A stretch of DNA of 64,000 nucleotides, taken from positions 2,599,511-2,663,510 of the forward strand of contig NW_017264194.1 of assembly GCF_001619985.1 (NCBI RefSeq), read 5' to 3'. Source of the DNA: Xylona heveae TC161 (taxonomy: Eukaryota; Ascomycota; Xylonomycetes; Xylonales; Xylonaceae). Numbering within the stretch: position 1 is the first letter of the stretch; every line of letters begins with the position of its first letter. Positions 10,336-22,625 of the stretch are shown here, one piece after another. The notes under the pieces were generated by a model. That model ran no database searches. It was not told the DNA's origin and worked only from the letters and a program-made list of their open reading frames with translations. The position numbers were made by a program, and so were the translations under genes.

Positions 10336-11790
10336 TTAGGCCTCACGTTCACGCCGACTTTCGGGCCTGGTGAGGCCCGCCGATTCACGAAGGGTATTAT
10401 TCATTCTTCCAAGGCGACTGAGGATTGACTGCAGCTGTTGAAGCTCGTGTTCGCGATTATACGTTTCAAACCCCCTCCGATCTAGATAGTCGTGGGGCAC
10501 ACGGCTGGAGTCTTCACTACCATCTCTAATATTGTCGGAGAGGCCAAACAGACTTTGGACTGGTCGACTTGAAGGATTGCCATGGTTCCTATCCGCATCG
10601 CCTTCGGCCTCCGTGTCGGAGTCCTCGAACTCTGTGGGAACATCGCAGATGTGAATAGATGCCGAACTTTCAGATGAGAGAGGAGGCAGATGAAGACCGC
10701 CAGTAGTTGCGGGGTTAGACGTAAAAGAGGATGCCGAGGCAAGGGCGGAGGAAAAAGAGTCGGGACTCGGAAGCTGGGTATCTGGGGTAATGGTGGTGAG
10801 AAGGGTCTCCCAAGGGTCATCCTCAGGACTGAAACTACGCTCTCGGTCCCCGAGTCCATCCATTGCCCCTAGGGAACGGTGAGACTCTTGGCGGGTCCGA
10901 GATGGTCGTTCGAATATAGGTCCGTCGAGAATACTCCGATGTCCCACACGGCGGAGTGGCGGCAGATCGTCAATTCCAGCATTTCTATTATCTGGGATAC
11001 CATCTTCAAAATGCATTGAGTTCTCCGCAGCATCAGACCGGCGCATCTCTGTACGGTTTCCGTCAAACAAATAAGCCGGTGCAAAGCGGGGAGTTAGCGA
11101 AGCAGATCCTAGACGGAGGGCCGAAGTATTCGGGCCCGAAGGTAGGCCATCGGTCCGGTTATTGGGTTGGGACGAAGACTGTAGTCTTCTCACATATGGC
11201 TGAAGATATTCTGGAGCCAGATCGGCCTCTTCTGGCGACATAGTCCCGCTGTAGTCTCTAGGTTCCGGAACAGGGGGTAACGGAGGAGGCAAACGTCTTG
11301 ATGGGGCAAAAACCTCCCTCATTCGCCGACCGGGGCGCTCGTAACTCAACGCATCCTGTAGTATGCTGCGCCCGCTTTCCATAGAACGGCGATGTGAAAA
11401 TTCGGCTTGAAGCCTTTCGGAATCCGCTGAAAGGTCAGCGGCCGGCGTGCGATCGCCGCGGAGAATCTCCATCAAGGCGCGAACGCCGTTGTCTTCATTA
11501 TTCGGCGTCAAGCGATACGCTGCGAGCGATACCGGGCGCGGTCGAGTAGGAGAGTGTCGGACAGCGCGCTGGCGCCGGATCGCAGATCTGGATTGCGCTG
11601 ATGCATCGGCTTTCGTTGCGACCTTTGGCTCTGCAGCGGCAGGTTCACGAAACACTCTGGCAGTACAAATCGATCAGCAAACCCAGAATACGACGACTGA
11701 CACTGGACACCTGGCAGAAAACGGCAAGCATTTTTAAAGCGAACATGTAAAAAGCATCAGCCAACACTGGGGTACTTACGGTAGACCCAT
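10336..11790 (-). CDS. Disordered protein of unknown function, 443 aa
   Basis: A tiny first exon, 11790..11780 (11 nt: MGL plus two bases), is spliced to a long exon, 11656..10336. The join gives MGLPVFREPAAAEPKVATKA and then an open frame of about 440 codons. The protein is rich in Arg, Ser, Pro and Asp/Glu and looks mostly disordered, with a conserved-looking segment near residues 45-65 (AYRLTPNNEDNGVRALMEIL) and a helical Leu/Gln-rich C-terminal end (ELQQLQSILSRLGRMNNTL). I do not recognise a domain. The length of the open frame and the consistent splice signals (gtaagt, ccag) support a gene. It is divergent from sepH across 1.3 kb. Confidence 0.68.
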
Positions 11791-13092
11791 GATCGCAAAA
11801 AGGAGGCGGGTTCAGCTGCGCGGTCGGCGCAGAGAGAGATTGGAGAATCTTGCGGCAGGAAACAAGAGGAAGACGTGTATGATGCAAACGCTCTTCGCTG
11901 TGTCAAATAATAAAAGGTTGCGTCTCCAGAGAGAAGGCCAAAGGATATTGTGTTGTCTTTATGTTTTCTAATCTTTAATAATGGGTATCATTCAGGGTCC
12001 GAAGAAGACGAAGGAGAGTCGCGCGACCGAGCTGAGAGGCGACATCCTAATGGGGGGGCCGAGGCGGCGCCGTTTGGCGCGTGGAGGATCGACCTTCGCA
12101 GCCTGAGACATTCGATACTTTATATAAAGTATTTTTACATGTGATTTGCGTGATAATATACCTGAAACTAGGTCTTCTCCAGGATAGCGCCTTCATATGT
12201 CAAATGCGGCATGCGCCAATCAAAAGCAGATAAAAGTTGAGCGCGTTGTTTGCTTTTCCTCTTGTGTCCTGATTCTAACTATTATTTACATCCCATCTGA
12301 GCTCCGATCCTACATTGGCCATGAGAACAGTCTAACTCATCACTGTATTCAATAGTCATCTAATCTTTTCCTGCTACAGGATCGCTGGAAATTCAAGCTG
12401 TCCCTAATTTGCCATGTCGCTCTGGGCAGCGTCCCTTCGGATCATCCAACATGTTCCCTAGCGACGTCTTAGTCAAAGTGTTCCCCAGATTATCAACAGT
12501 CGCCCTAACAGCCTAATCTAACTATTTGGTAGTAAAAGCACATATAACCTGCGCTGCTGTGATTTCAAGATATGATGAAGTTAATCAAAATGAGAGATAA
12601 AAATCCAGAACTTGGCATTCAATGAGGGTAAACATACAGTACCTGGAAGTGGCTTCAAAAGGGGCCGTGCTCTTCGTCTACAGAGACCATCGAGTCCGTG
12701 CTCCTGTTACACGACACGCATGGACCTAATGTAATACTGACACAGTGGGGCAAGTATACACGAGTCTTCCAACAACTCCTACGAACAAGCACGCGAGGAA
12801 TTTTGGTAACCTTGGTCAGTAAATTTTGTACAATTTATGACTCCTTCTTGCTCCTGTCCCTGGTCAATCAACGATATTCTACCTTGTTTGAATGAGTTGC
12901 TGATAGGTCATGCAAATGCAGGGGTGAGAACAGCTGCTACGTTATCGAATCGACCCTCAGCGGCAACGCTCTAAGCATGACGATCGTTTAAGGAGCCAAC
13001 CTAGTATTCGTCACGCTGCTATGAAGGCACCTACGGACTCGAGAAAGTCGCTCTATCTCGCCTTGTGATATTCAATTCACCACTGCCCCGAC
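11791..13092. other. Divergent intergenic region upstream of sepH
   Basis: About 1.3 kb with no convincing gene. It must hold two promoters. A TATA-like stretch (tttatataaag) lies near 12118. Confidence 0.55.
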
Positions 13093-16000
13093 ATGCCCTC
13101 GCAGGTCCCCGGCGGCAGCGTCGATCGGGCTGGCCACAATCGACCCGGGAGCGCAACGCCCTCGCAGGCAAGGAACGGACGAAATACTCCCGGTCTGGCT
13201 AGGAAAGATGGGAAGGCAAGAGCAGCGCAGGACGCTGCCGGCCTGAAGAATTATGTGCGTCCGCATGTTTTCTCCATGACCCCGCATCCGTAGGCTTACG
13301 CTGGTAACATAGCAATTGGGGGATTGCCTGGGGAAAGGAGCATTTGGCTCGGTTTATAGAGCTCTGAATTGGGGCACTGGGGAAACGGTCGCAGTGAAAC
13401 AAGTAAAGCTCGCAGACTTGCCAAAAAGCGAATTAAGAGTGATCATGGTATGCTGCTATTGCTTCCTTTGTAGATTGTTCTTTTAAATGATGCACGTGCT
13501 GACCGTTAGACTTGCAGCTTGAAATCGACTTGTTGAAAAATCTAAATGTCAGGAGTCCTTGACCACCCAAATAATGATTTTGAGAGACTGAACTTAGAAC
13601 AGCATCCGAACATTGTCAAGTACCATGGGTTCGAAAAGACCGCCGAGTCTTTGTTCATCGTTCTCGAGTAGGCTCTCAGAGGTTCGTGATCGGTGAACAA
13701 CAACAGCTAAGCCTTAGCAGATATTGTGAAAATGGCTCACTCCATTCCATCTGCAAAAACTTCGGAAAATTCCCTGAAAACCTCGTGGCTCTTTATATGT
13801 CTCAGGTCCTTCACGGCCTGCTCTATCTACACGAGCAAGGTGTGATCCATAGAGACATTAAGGGCGCTAATATCCTTACCACGAAGGAGGGTCTTGTGAA
13901 GTTGGCCGATTTTGGTGTCGCCACTCGAACGACCGGTTTGCACGAATCGAGCGTTGTGGGCACTCCCTATTGGATGGCTCCTGAGGTTATTGAACTCTCT
14001 GGAGCGACGACAGCATCTGATATTTGGAGCCTTGGCTGCACAGTGATTGAGCTACTAGACGGCAAACCTCCGTACCATAAGCTTCAGCCTATGCCTGCAC
14101 TATTTCGCATTGTAAATGACGACCATCCGCCACTTCCTGAAGGCGCTTCTCCTGTATGTTTCTGCCGAAAAGATGGCCATCTGTCCACTGACAAAACGCA
14201 GGCTGTCCGTGACTTTCTAATGCAATGCTTCCAAAAAGACCCGAATCTCAGAGTGTCTGCCCGGAAACTTCTCAAACATCCTTGGATTGTCAGCGCCCGC
14301 AGAACGGATGCTACTGTGCCCTCCGCGCCCACAAAGTACGATGAGACCGTCAAAAGTGTGCAGGAATGGAATGAAGCGCTCAAGTCTCCCAACGCCGGTT
14401 CCCTGCGCCGTCATTCGCGGCCGCCTTCGTCGAGTCCAATCCCTGAGCGAAGAGGCCTACCTCGATTACGAACGTCTGCCGCAAAAGCGCCTCTCGGCAT
14501 GGCCAAGCCTCGCGCTACCGTAGAGGACTTTCGTTCTTCCCAAAGGTCAACCCATGACAACTGGGATGATGATTTTGCATCTGCGATTTCTCCAAGTGCT
14601 CTCCAACTACCTCACCTGCGACCCCATGATAATTTTGGAGGCATGCTCTCGTCTGACAAGCTGAAAGCATTTGCCTCCGCTGAAACAGCTGCAGAGGAAG
14701 AAAACTGGGACGACAATTTCGAGGGTGAGCTTACAATGAAAAGTCCACTGCAGATTGCTGAACCCGATCCAATGCAAACCATCCGCCCATATGTTCCCAA
14801 AGGCACAAGTCCAGAAGGGATTCAGCATCCTCTGCACTCAAGGTCGCGACGTTCTTCTTCATTTGACCTAGAACCACAGCTTCCGGAGCCTCGCCTACAG
14901 CGTCTTCAAATGAAAGCCCCACCCCCTGTTAGACCAGCCGCTCTTTTCCGAGAAAACTCGGTGGAAGACTACTCTGATCTTGTCGCGAGCAACGACTCGC
15001 TTTTCGAGAAGAAGCTCATAAACTTGAAAGTAAGAGATTTCTGCATTACCCATGCAAGGCTAAAACATCTGGCTGACTGCGTCACAGAAGGGAGATTCGT
15101 TATCGCCCAAACTCTTCCATCCTTCTGATCTCAAAAGCTTGCCCCGGTCTAACACCAGTCAACAGTCGAGTAACAATATTCGACGTCATGGCCCAACATT
15201 ATCTGATCCTCGAGGGATGATGAGGAGGACACGATCGTCCATTGAAATACAAAGATATGCCGAAGATGAGGAAGACGAGGATTTCTCCGATATTTTTGAA
15301 AAGCCCGAAGTAATACGAGAAAAGCCAGAAAGTGACAGTGGTTCGGAGCACAATACTTTAATGCTGAACTCGAAATTGTCCAACAATTCATGGGTATGTC
15401 CTAGATGCATTCCGCCAGACTGAAATTTATAACCTCGGTCTGACTTTCAGAAAGCTTGGGGACGAAGACGATGAGGATGATCCTTTTGCTCAACTCGAAG
15501 AAGATTTTGACGAATTAGGTAAAGTCTCTTCCACTGTAGGCGCCCGGTTCTCATGCTCACGAGGTCATAGATCTGGAAGCCAATATCGCGCGTGACAAAT
15601 ATGCAAGGCTCTGCATGCAAGTTGAAGGACTGGTCGGCTCGCTCAAGGTCTCCCAAGAGGAGGACACACTTGAAGATCTGACAGAGAAACTGGTATGTAT
15701 CCACCAGCTTTACAAATTCCAAATCCACTAAATGTTTTCGAGATCGATATCCTTGCGGAATCACCAGAAACGAAAAATGTCATAATAAGCGCGCACGGAA
15801 TGTTGCCCATCCTCGAAATTCTCGAGACTTGCAAGAGACGGGATGTGATCCTGCGATTGCTCAAGATTGTTAATACGGTAAGCCATCGGTGTTGGACTGT
15901 CTTGTGGTGCGACACTGATCTGGTTTTCAGACTATTCTCAGCAGCGTCGAAATACAAGAAAATCTTTGCTTTGTCGGAGGCATTCCAATCATTTCAAAAT

Positions 16001-17823
16001 TTGCATCCAAAAAATACTCGAGTGAGATCCGACTAGAGGCGGCAGCATTTGTGCGGCAAATGTACCAGACTTCAACTTTGACGCTGCAAATGTTCATCAG
16101 CTGTGGCGGTCTTAACGTTTTGGTCGAATTTCTAGAAGAGGATTATGATGCTGAACGGGACCTCGTTTTGATTGGGGTAAATGGTGTCTGGAGCGTTTTC
16201 GAACTTCAGGTAATTCTTTCCTTTAATATTTGTTGGCATTTTCTGACAAGAGTAGGGACCGACGCCCAAGAATGATTTCTGTCGCATCTTCTCCAGGAGC
16301 TCAGTTTTGTATCCGTTATCAATGATCTTGAATCGGGTCTTGGATGAAGAAGGCGAACTTGCAGAGCTCTGTGAAGGCCGTATTGCAAACATTTTTCTCC
16401 TATTCTCACAAGCAGAGAACCACGTAAAAGAGCTCGTAGCAGACCGGAAAGTTTTGAAACGTAAGTTGATCAATCCTGGCTTATCATGTTTAGTAACTTA
16501 TTGTTTTTCATAGTTGTTCTAAAAGACCTCAAACGCATGACACCTAGCCATCAAATCACTATGCTCAAGTTCATCAAAAATCTATCGATGCTCTCTACCA
16601 CTTTGGATACCCTGCAGAATTCCAACGCCATTGATGACCTTATCGATTTACTGAGTTCCAATATGAGGGCGCCGCACGTTCGAGAGATCTCGAATCAAGT
16701 GTTGAATACCATGTACAACTTGTGCCGACTCAACAAGACACGACAAGAAGATGCGGCGTTGAATGGCATTATCCCGCTCCTGTTGCGGATCGTCAAGACT
16801 GAGCGTCCGCTGAAGGAGTTTGCTTTGCCCATTCTTTGTGACATGGCACATTCTGGAAAGGTTGGTCGGAAGCACCTTTGGCAGAACAAAGGTCTTCAAT
16901 TCTACATTTCGCTTCTGGAAGACCCATATTGGCAGGTCACTGCTTTGGACGCCATATTTGTTTGGTAAGTGGCTTGCTTTTGTGGCTTAATCAGCTATAT
17001 CTGACTGTATCCCAGGTTGCAGGAAGAAACTGCGAAAGTAGAAGAGCGTCTTCTGGACGGTGCTTTCACAGAAGCGATTGTTCAATGCTTCACCACTTCA
17101 AAAGCGAATGCTTTCGAGAATCTCCTGGAGCCTTTGCAGAAGTTACTGCGGCTAAGTCCAACAGTAGCTCTTTCACTGGCTCGCGCGGATCTCTTCTCGC
17201 GAATCTTGCAGAAGCTTACACACCACAAGGCCGTGGTTCGTCTGAATCTACTCCGTATTGTTCGCAGCATTTGTGATGCTAGCGACGAAAGAGGTGGCCT
17301 TATTCGACGCTATGGTCTTTTGGGAACGATCAGAAATCTGGCGGAAACAGATCCTGCCGTGCTTGTCAGAAACATGGCCAGTGAACTGGTGAAGTCTGGT
17401 CTGGAAAGGGAGCTGCAAGCGGCAAGTAGCAGTAGAAGGCCTATTACAAGACGGTCAAGTGCCGTAACTACACCGCCTGGTCCGATCAGGAGCCAATCAA
17501 CGCCACTGACTCCACAATATGTTCGTTCAGGGCAATGGCCTGTCTATGCGGACGGGAGAGAAGGTCGGCAGCGAAGCGGCACAAACATGACGCCGGTACT
17601 AAGACCTATGAGCCGCGAAGGGGGCGTAACGGCTAGCGGCATGGGTAGTCCTGGTCTTGGCAAAAGTCGGCTGCCGCGCACATCAGGCAGAATTCACCGG
17701 CCTTCTCTCACCTCATCGCCTTCTAAGGATGAGCATGCAGCCCTTGTTCCAGGTCCACTTTTGTCCTCCATCCAGAATTCAAGGCGACGCCGTCAAACAA
17801 GTGACGAGTCGAGATGGCCATAG
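13093..17823 (+). CDS. sepH: Septation initiation protein kinase SepH (Cdc7/Cdc15-type MAPKKK-like)
   Basis: Fourteen exons: 13093..13254, 13313..13447, 13518..13547, 13603..13667, 13721..14153, 14202..15029, 15088..15393, 15455..15518, 15571..15692, 15743..15877, 15931..16209, 16256..16460, 16514..16964 and 17016..17823. All phases agree and give 1340 aa, close to the A. nidulans SepH length. The kinase domain (about 58-310) shows [31 protein letters not shown] and [10 protein letters not shown] disordered middle follows, then an ARM/HEAT-like helical C-terminal half (for example [14 protein letters not shown]). SepH heads the septation initiation network and acts at spindle poles to trigger cytokinesis. 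One intron (15693-15742) seems to end in a rare GAG acceptor. The 48-nt intron at 14154-14201 has no in-frame stop. Confidence 0.95.
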
Positions 17824-18322
17824 GGTAGGACTTTTGCGTCCTAAGGAAAGGGTTTGATATAAATACGGTGTTTGAGGGTTCAGGTCTCGGATGTCTGGAT
17901 AGGGGTTAACAAACGCGAGCAATGCTCGATCTTGCATATACTCGGCGCAACGAAATCCTGGTTGTACATTGAGAAATTATTGGCCATGTCATTGGTCATT
18001 CTTGAGATCAAATACACTGAAATCCATACTGGACTTAAAGAGACTATCGTAATGTGAGGGGCCATATTGAGTTTGAGTACCTGGGAGCATCGGAAGAAGA
18101 AGGATCAATCATGATAAGATATCGCAATAAGGGACCCGACTAACGTAGATTGGATATCGCGGCAGAGGCGGAGGAAAAACGTCAACCCCGACGTCGGGGA
18201 GGTCTACGGTGAGCCGAAAAGACATGTAGTGCGGATTGGCCCCAATTCATCCTCAACATGAAAGATAATTCTTAAAAGTGACCGCAACCTGCGATTTTCA
18301 CGAGCGCTACCCTTTCTCAGTG
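17824..18322. promoter_or_regulatory. Intergenic region with GC palindrome upstream of the ABC1-kinase gene
   Basis: About 500 bases. CCCCGACGTCGGGG at 18186-18199 is a perfect 14-bp palindrome, 124 bp before the downstream ATG; it contains an everted CCG-N4-CGG pair. Nothing else recognisable is present. Confidence 0.45.
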
Positions 18323-19929
18323 ATGAGAGGCTTCAGATTTTCGAACCTGGCCTTCCGCTCTGGTTTATGGACATGTAGGGTTTGCCGCTCGCACCAAAGG
18401 CGTTTTGCCTCATCGCAAGGTCCGAATTACACCGCCGACCCCTACCGCACATCTCGCAACGGCCGGAAGAATATTCTGCTTTTCGCTGCTGGCGGAGGGA
18501 CAATAGGTGCAGGGGCTATTGCATTTTCTGACGATGTGAAGCATGGATATGCAGCAGCAGAGCGGACAGGTCGTGTCGTAAGCACATTGGCAGTCTGCAT
18601 CAACGAGTTAGTATTTAGAGCGCGTGTTCAACTACAGCATCGTTCTTACAACTAGATTCACAGTTATCGTGTCACACTGAACAACAAAACGGAATCCGAT
18701 GAGGAACAAGATGCGCTACTCAAGGCCTGTCATAAGCGCTGCGCCGAGCGCACCTTACGGGTGCTCGAAAAGAACGGGTCAATATTTATCAAACTTGGAC
18801 AACATTTGAGCAGCATGAACTATCTGCTTCCGCTAGAATGGACCACGACATTCGTCCCCCTTCAAGACAAATGCCCCGTTTCTTCCCTAGAGTCAATCGA
18901 AGAAATGTTTCAAAAGGACACGGGGAAGTCGATATCGGAGCATTTCTCGTATTTCGCACCGGAACCGATCGGCGCTGCATCATTAGCTCAAGTACATTTG
19001 GCAACGGTCAGGGAGACTGGACAGCAAGTTGCAGTCAAAGTTCAACATCCGGCTTTGGAGGAATGGGTGCCACTAGATTTGGCTCTTATGTCGTTTTCTT
19101 TCCGAACCCTAAAACGCTTTTTCCCCGAGTACGATCTCGAATGGCTCTCAGAAGAGACGGGGGTTTCCCTTCCGCAGGAGCTAGACTTCACCAAAGAAGG
19201 GTACAATGCTACCAGAGCGAGAAAACACTTTCAGAATATCCCAAGTATACCGGTTATCATTCCGGAAGGTGCGAACTCTCAGTCCAATATACGCTTGTGG
19301 CAGAACGTGTAGCTGAATTCTTGACAGTATTATGGAGCCAGAAACGAATTCTCGTAATGGAAAATGTCTCTGGTCGCAGGCCAGATGATTTGGAGTTTCT
19401 CGATTCGAACGGAATTGATCGCGACGAGGTATCAGCAGCGCTTTCTCACCTCTTCAACGAGATGATCTTTGGTGAAAATGCTCCGTTGCACTGTGATCCG
19501 CACAGCGGCAATATTGCGATTCGGAAGAATGAGACAAGAAGAAGGCCAAACTTTGACATAATCCTATACGATCACGGACTGTATCGAGATATTCCTCTAC
19601 AGATGCGACGAGCTTATGCAAAGCTCTGGCTTGCCGTTATCGACGCAGACGAAAAGAAGATGCGCCAATACGCCTATGAGGTCGCAGGAATTACAGACGA
19701 GCAGTTTCCTTTGTTTGCCAGCGCTATTACTGGCCGGGACTACAAAGTGCTTACAAAGTCGGTGGCTTTGCCTCGCTCGGCGCAAGAAAAGGACAACATT
19801 TCGGACGCGCTGGGCGACGGCATGCTACAGCAACTTGTTCAATTACTGGGACAAGTACCGCGGATTATTTTGCTTATTCTCAAGACCAACGATTTGAGTA
19901 AGTCTCGAAATAAGTTCCCAACGAGTTTT

Positions 19930-19977
<48 letters not shown>

Positions 19978-20251
19978 GTTCTCATATACTGATACGTAAA
20001 CAGCTCGAAGTTTGGACGAAAATCTACACACGAGGCAGGGCCCTATCCGCACATTTTTGATTTTAGCTCGATACTGTTCCCGCACCGTGTTCCAGGAAAA
20101 GATGGAACAGCTTCATGCCAGTGGAAGCATTTTCTGGCCTCATAACCTATTTAGACTTTTCGGGGCTTGGGCGACGTACATGAGGGTTGAACTCAAGCTG
20201 TCTTTGTACGAGTTTTACCTCTCACTTCGGAGAGGGTTTGGCTACACTTGA
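18323..20251 (+). CDS. ABC1/COQ8/ADCK-family mitochondrial kinase-like protein (Mcp2-like)
   Basis: Exons 18323..18606, 18664..19268, 19328..19897 and 20004..20251 give 568 aa. The N-terminus is rich in Arg and Ser with few acids (a likely mitochondrial presequence) and is followed by a glycine-rich hydrophobic helix, NILLFAAGGGTIGAGAIAF. Family motifs are FIKLGQHLSS (KxGQ), PIGAASLAQVH, VAVKVQHP, LHCDPHSGNIAI and the metal-binding DHG in ILYDHGLYRDI in place of DFG. Yeast Mcp2 (YLR253W) and animal ADCK1 share this form and act in mitochondrial lipid homeostasis; ATP-dependent activity on a defined target is unproven. The third intron contains a 46-base T tract. The start at MRGFRFSNL is the first ATG in frame. 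Confidence 0.9.
19931..19976 (+). repeat. 46-base poly(T) tract inside an intron
   Basis: An uninterrupted run of T lies in the last intron of the ABC1-kinase gene, between the donor at 19898 and the acceptor at 20003. It acts as a very long polypyrimidine tract, though separated from the acceptor by about 25 bases. Its length is likely to vary between strains and reads. Confidence 0.95.
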
Positions 20252-21548
20252 GGCGCATATTGGTCTTTTCATTCTTTTCCTTTTCCTTTTACTCCTTTTA
20301 TTCACTTTGGGCGCCACAGACTTCTGGCATACCCTTACCTTTCTTGTAGTATACTTTTTTTTTAACTGATTACTCTGAGCGATTTTGTGTATAGACGGAT
20401 TTCTATAGAAGGCGGCAAGCCAAAAGATGCCACTTGTTGGTTGTGATTAACAACAATACTAATTATACATTACTGCATATGCTGGTAACCATTTCCACTG
20501 TCCATATCTCGGAGAATGTCGGTGAGCGGGTATACAGAGTGGTCATTATCAGCGGCTAGTTCTCTGCCACGAACGATGATCAGGAGATATTAAAGCCCTA
20601 GCGGTGTCAGGGCTACTCGAAGTGAAACCGCCCTTCCCCTCCCCCCGCAGAACCAAATCCACCTCTACGGATGTTCCTTCCTAAATCGTATATCTATTAC
20701 TATATACGGCTGCTAGTATCCATTAGGAAATACGGCATAAGATCCAGTCGATTTCTAGCGCTACGATATGCATCAGCGGTGATATCGGCCTTTTGATATA
20801 CTTCTATCCACGATTGGAGATGTTGCGAAGACTACCAGTCATTTCATCTTCAATGACATTCCTTAAATGTAAACATTTAATCTGATCTATTATCGAGGCC
20901 AGTTTGTACGAAGGTACTACGCATATTGAAATCATTTTTCAATTAAGGTGTGCGCGAGGCTTCCTGACTGGCTGTTGACATGGAAACTGAAACTGAAATC
21001 TGGTCTATAATAATAATACTCGAAGAGAAAGTCGTCGAACAACTAAAAAATTGTGGCATGGCAAATACATATTATTTAGTTGATAAATGGAATTCCTGAC
21101 CGATACAGTGCATGAAAAACCCATGGCAGTCCACGCAATTCGCGCCGTTGTCATGCCATATCCTCATGCAATCTGCCCACTGTGCTCGCGTGAGGTGATG
21201 GCTGACACAACAAGATGGTATGAAACGTCTCACCGTTCAGATTGTTTTCCAGGGTGTAATCACTCGACTATGGCGATAAGTACATACCTTATGTTGCAAT
21301 AGGGTTTTTAATATCAAAATACAATGATAGATATTCGCCATGGATATATTGGATCCCTGTTCGGGGTGTTTTGTCGGATGCAGTATAAATACCATAGTCT
21401 GGTCCCTTTCGTCTGCTTGATAACCTCAGAGCTTCACATCTAGAAGAAATATTTATTTACTCTTCATTAGAAACCTCCTTTTCTTTAGAAGCGAACCCCG
21501 CAGAAAAAAAAAAGGCACTACGGTCTACGTATTAAATTATTTACAAAA
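20252..21548. other. Intergenic, A/T-rich, no gene seen
   Basis: About 1.3 kb. Short frames only; no repeat ends, transposase or RT motifs and no RNA gene were recognised. Confidence 0.55.
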
Positions 21549-21936
21549 ATGCCGCCAAAGCTTACTGCCCGTGTACGTGAGAATCCCGTCAACATGCTCT
21601 ACAGAGGCAACCATGCGATAAGACACGGCGAGGCATCCCACCTCTAATGTTTCTTGTCTATTGTTCCACTGCAACTGTTCTAAGAATTGGTTGAAGAGTT
21701 GTTCAAACTTATTTTGGCTAATATCAATATGTCTACAGACACTTGCTCTGCCCGTCGTCTCCTTCACTGGAGCATGCCTACTACTCGCCTACACTCGGAC
21801 GTCCATGATGGTCGCGCGCCGAGTGACACAGCGCAACGCCGGCACCAACAATACGCTGAAATCGTACTTTGGCCCGAATGACCGTCCATCAAGGTTCGAT
21901 GGCCTGCGAGCCTCTATGAGATCTTCTGATCCTTAG
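21549..21936 (+). CDS. Small single-pass membrane protein, diverged copy A of a tandem pair
   Basis: Exon 21549..21572 (MPPKLTAR) is spliced by donor gtacgtgag and acceptor tctacag to exon 21739..21936, giving 73 aa. The mature frame reads TLALPVVSFTGACLLLAY, a membrane helix, then TRTSMMVARRVTQRNAGTNN, a basic segment. This closely resembles the gene at 22626-23281 (shared pattern FT-x-ACLL-x2-Y-x-RTS-x3-A-x-R), and the intron sits at the same place, just before the helix, in phase 0. The tail after the basic segment is not shared. No known function is recognised; a short hydrophobic N-terminus followed by basic residues would suit a small mitochondrial or ER membrane protein. It could be a decaying duplicate. 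Confidence 0.6.
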
Positions 21937-22625
21937 ATGACAATAGCATTCTCGATATCTTGTCTATCCCATAGCTCCACTGTATCCAACTAGGGAACCA
22001 GCTTTCCCATAGTTAACATCACCGAATTCGATTCACCTTTGTCCGTATCTGCGGGACGACCATTTCGCGAAAAACCGAATATTGACAAACGCAAACGACT
22101 TGGAACTTTTTATTTTTGAGGCATCGAATTGAGAGATAGAGGAACATACAGCAGGAGTTTTGAGCTTTGGGGCGAACGAATATACCAATAGACGGATAAC
22201 TTCGATGACTTCGATATCATATAGACACGCCGAGAGCCCCCGGGGGCCACATTTTTTTTATTCCGTTACGGGAGTACAGTTTACCATTTTCCTTTTGTGG
22301 CGATTTGGCTGGTTTATAGACCGGTGTTAGCTTCGGGTTTAGTTTGTCGTTTTCCTTTTGCGAGTTACAACTTATAGGTAAACTCGCGTGACGTCGTTCA
22401 TTTTTGGAGGGGACTTGGGAATAGCTTCCTAGCTCTACGAGAAACACTTAAGTTACTTTATTTTCAATACAACTATACCAATTGAACATCTGAACATCTT
22501 CCGAGACACAGTCCCGGGTCTCTTGTATCAAACAATACATCTTGTGAATCTACACTATTTTACGCATCTCCCATTACAACCATCTAATTCCTCCACCGAT
22601 TCGTAGTCTTGCGTTGAAAAGAAGC
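21937..22625. other. Intergenic between the two small membrane protein genes
   Basis: About 690 bases. TGACGTC occurs at 22389-22395, about 235 bp before the downstream start. No other gene is seen. Confidence 0.55.

Noticed and set aside
20690-20840. A short open minus-strand stretch with an ordinary amino acid mix
   Set aside because: About 40 codons only, no start or splice support and no family motif.
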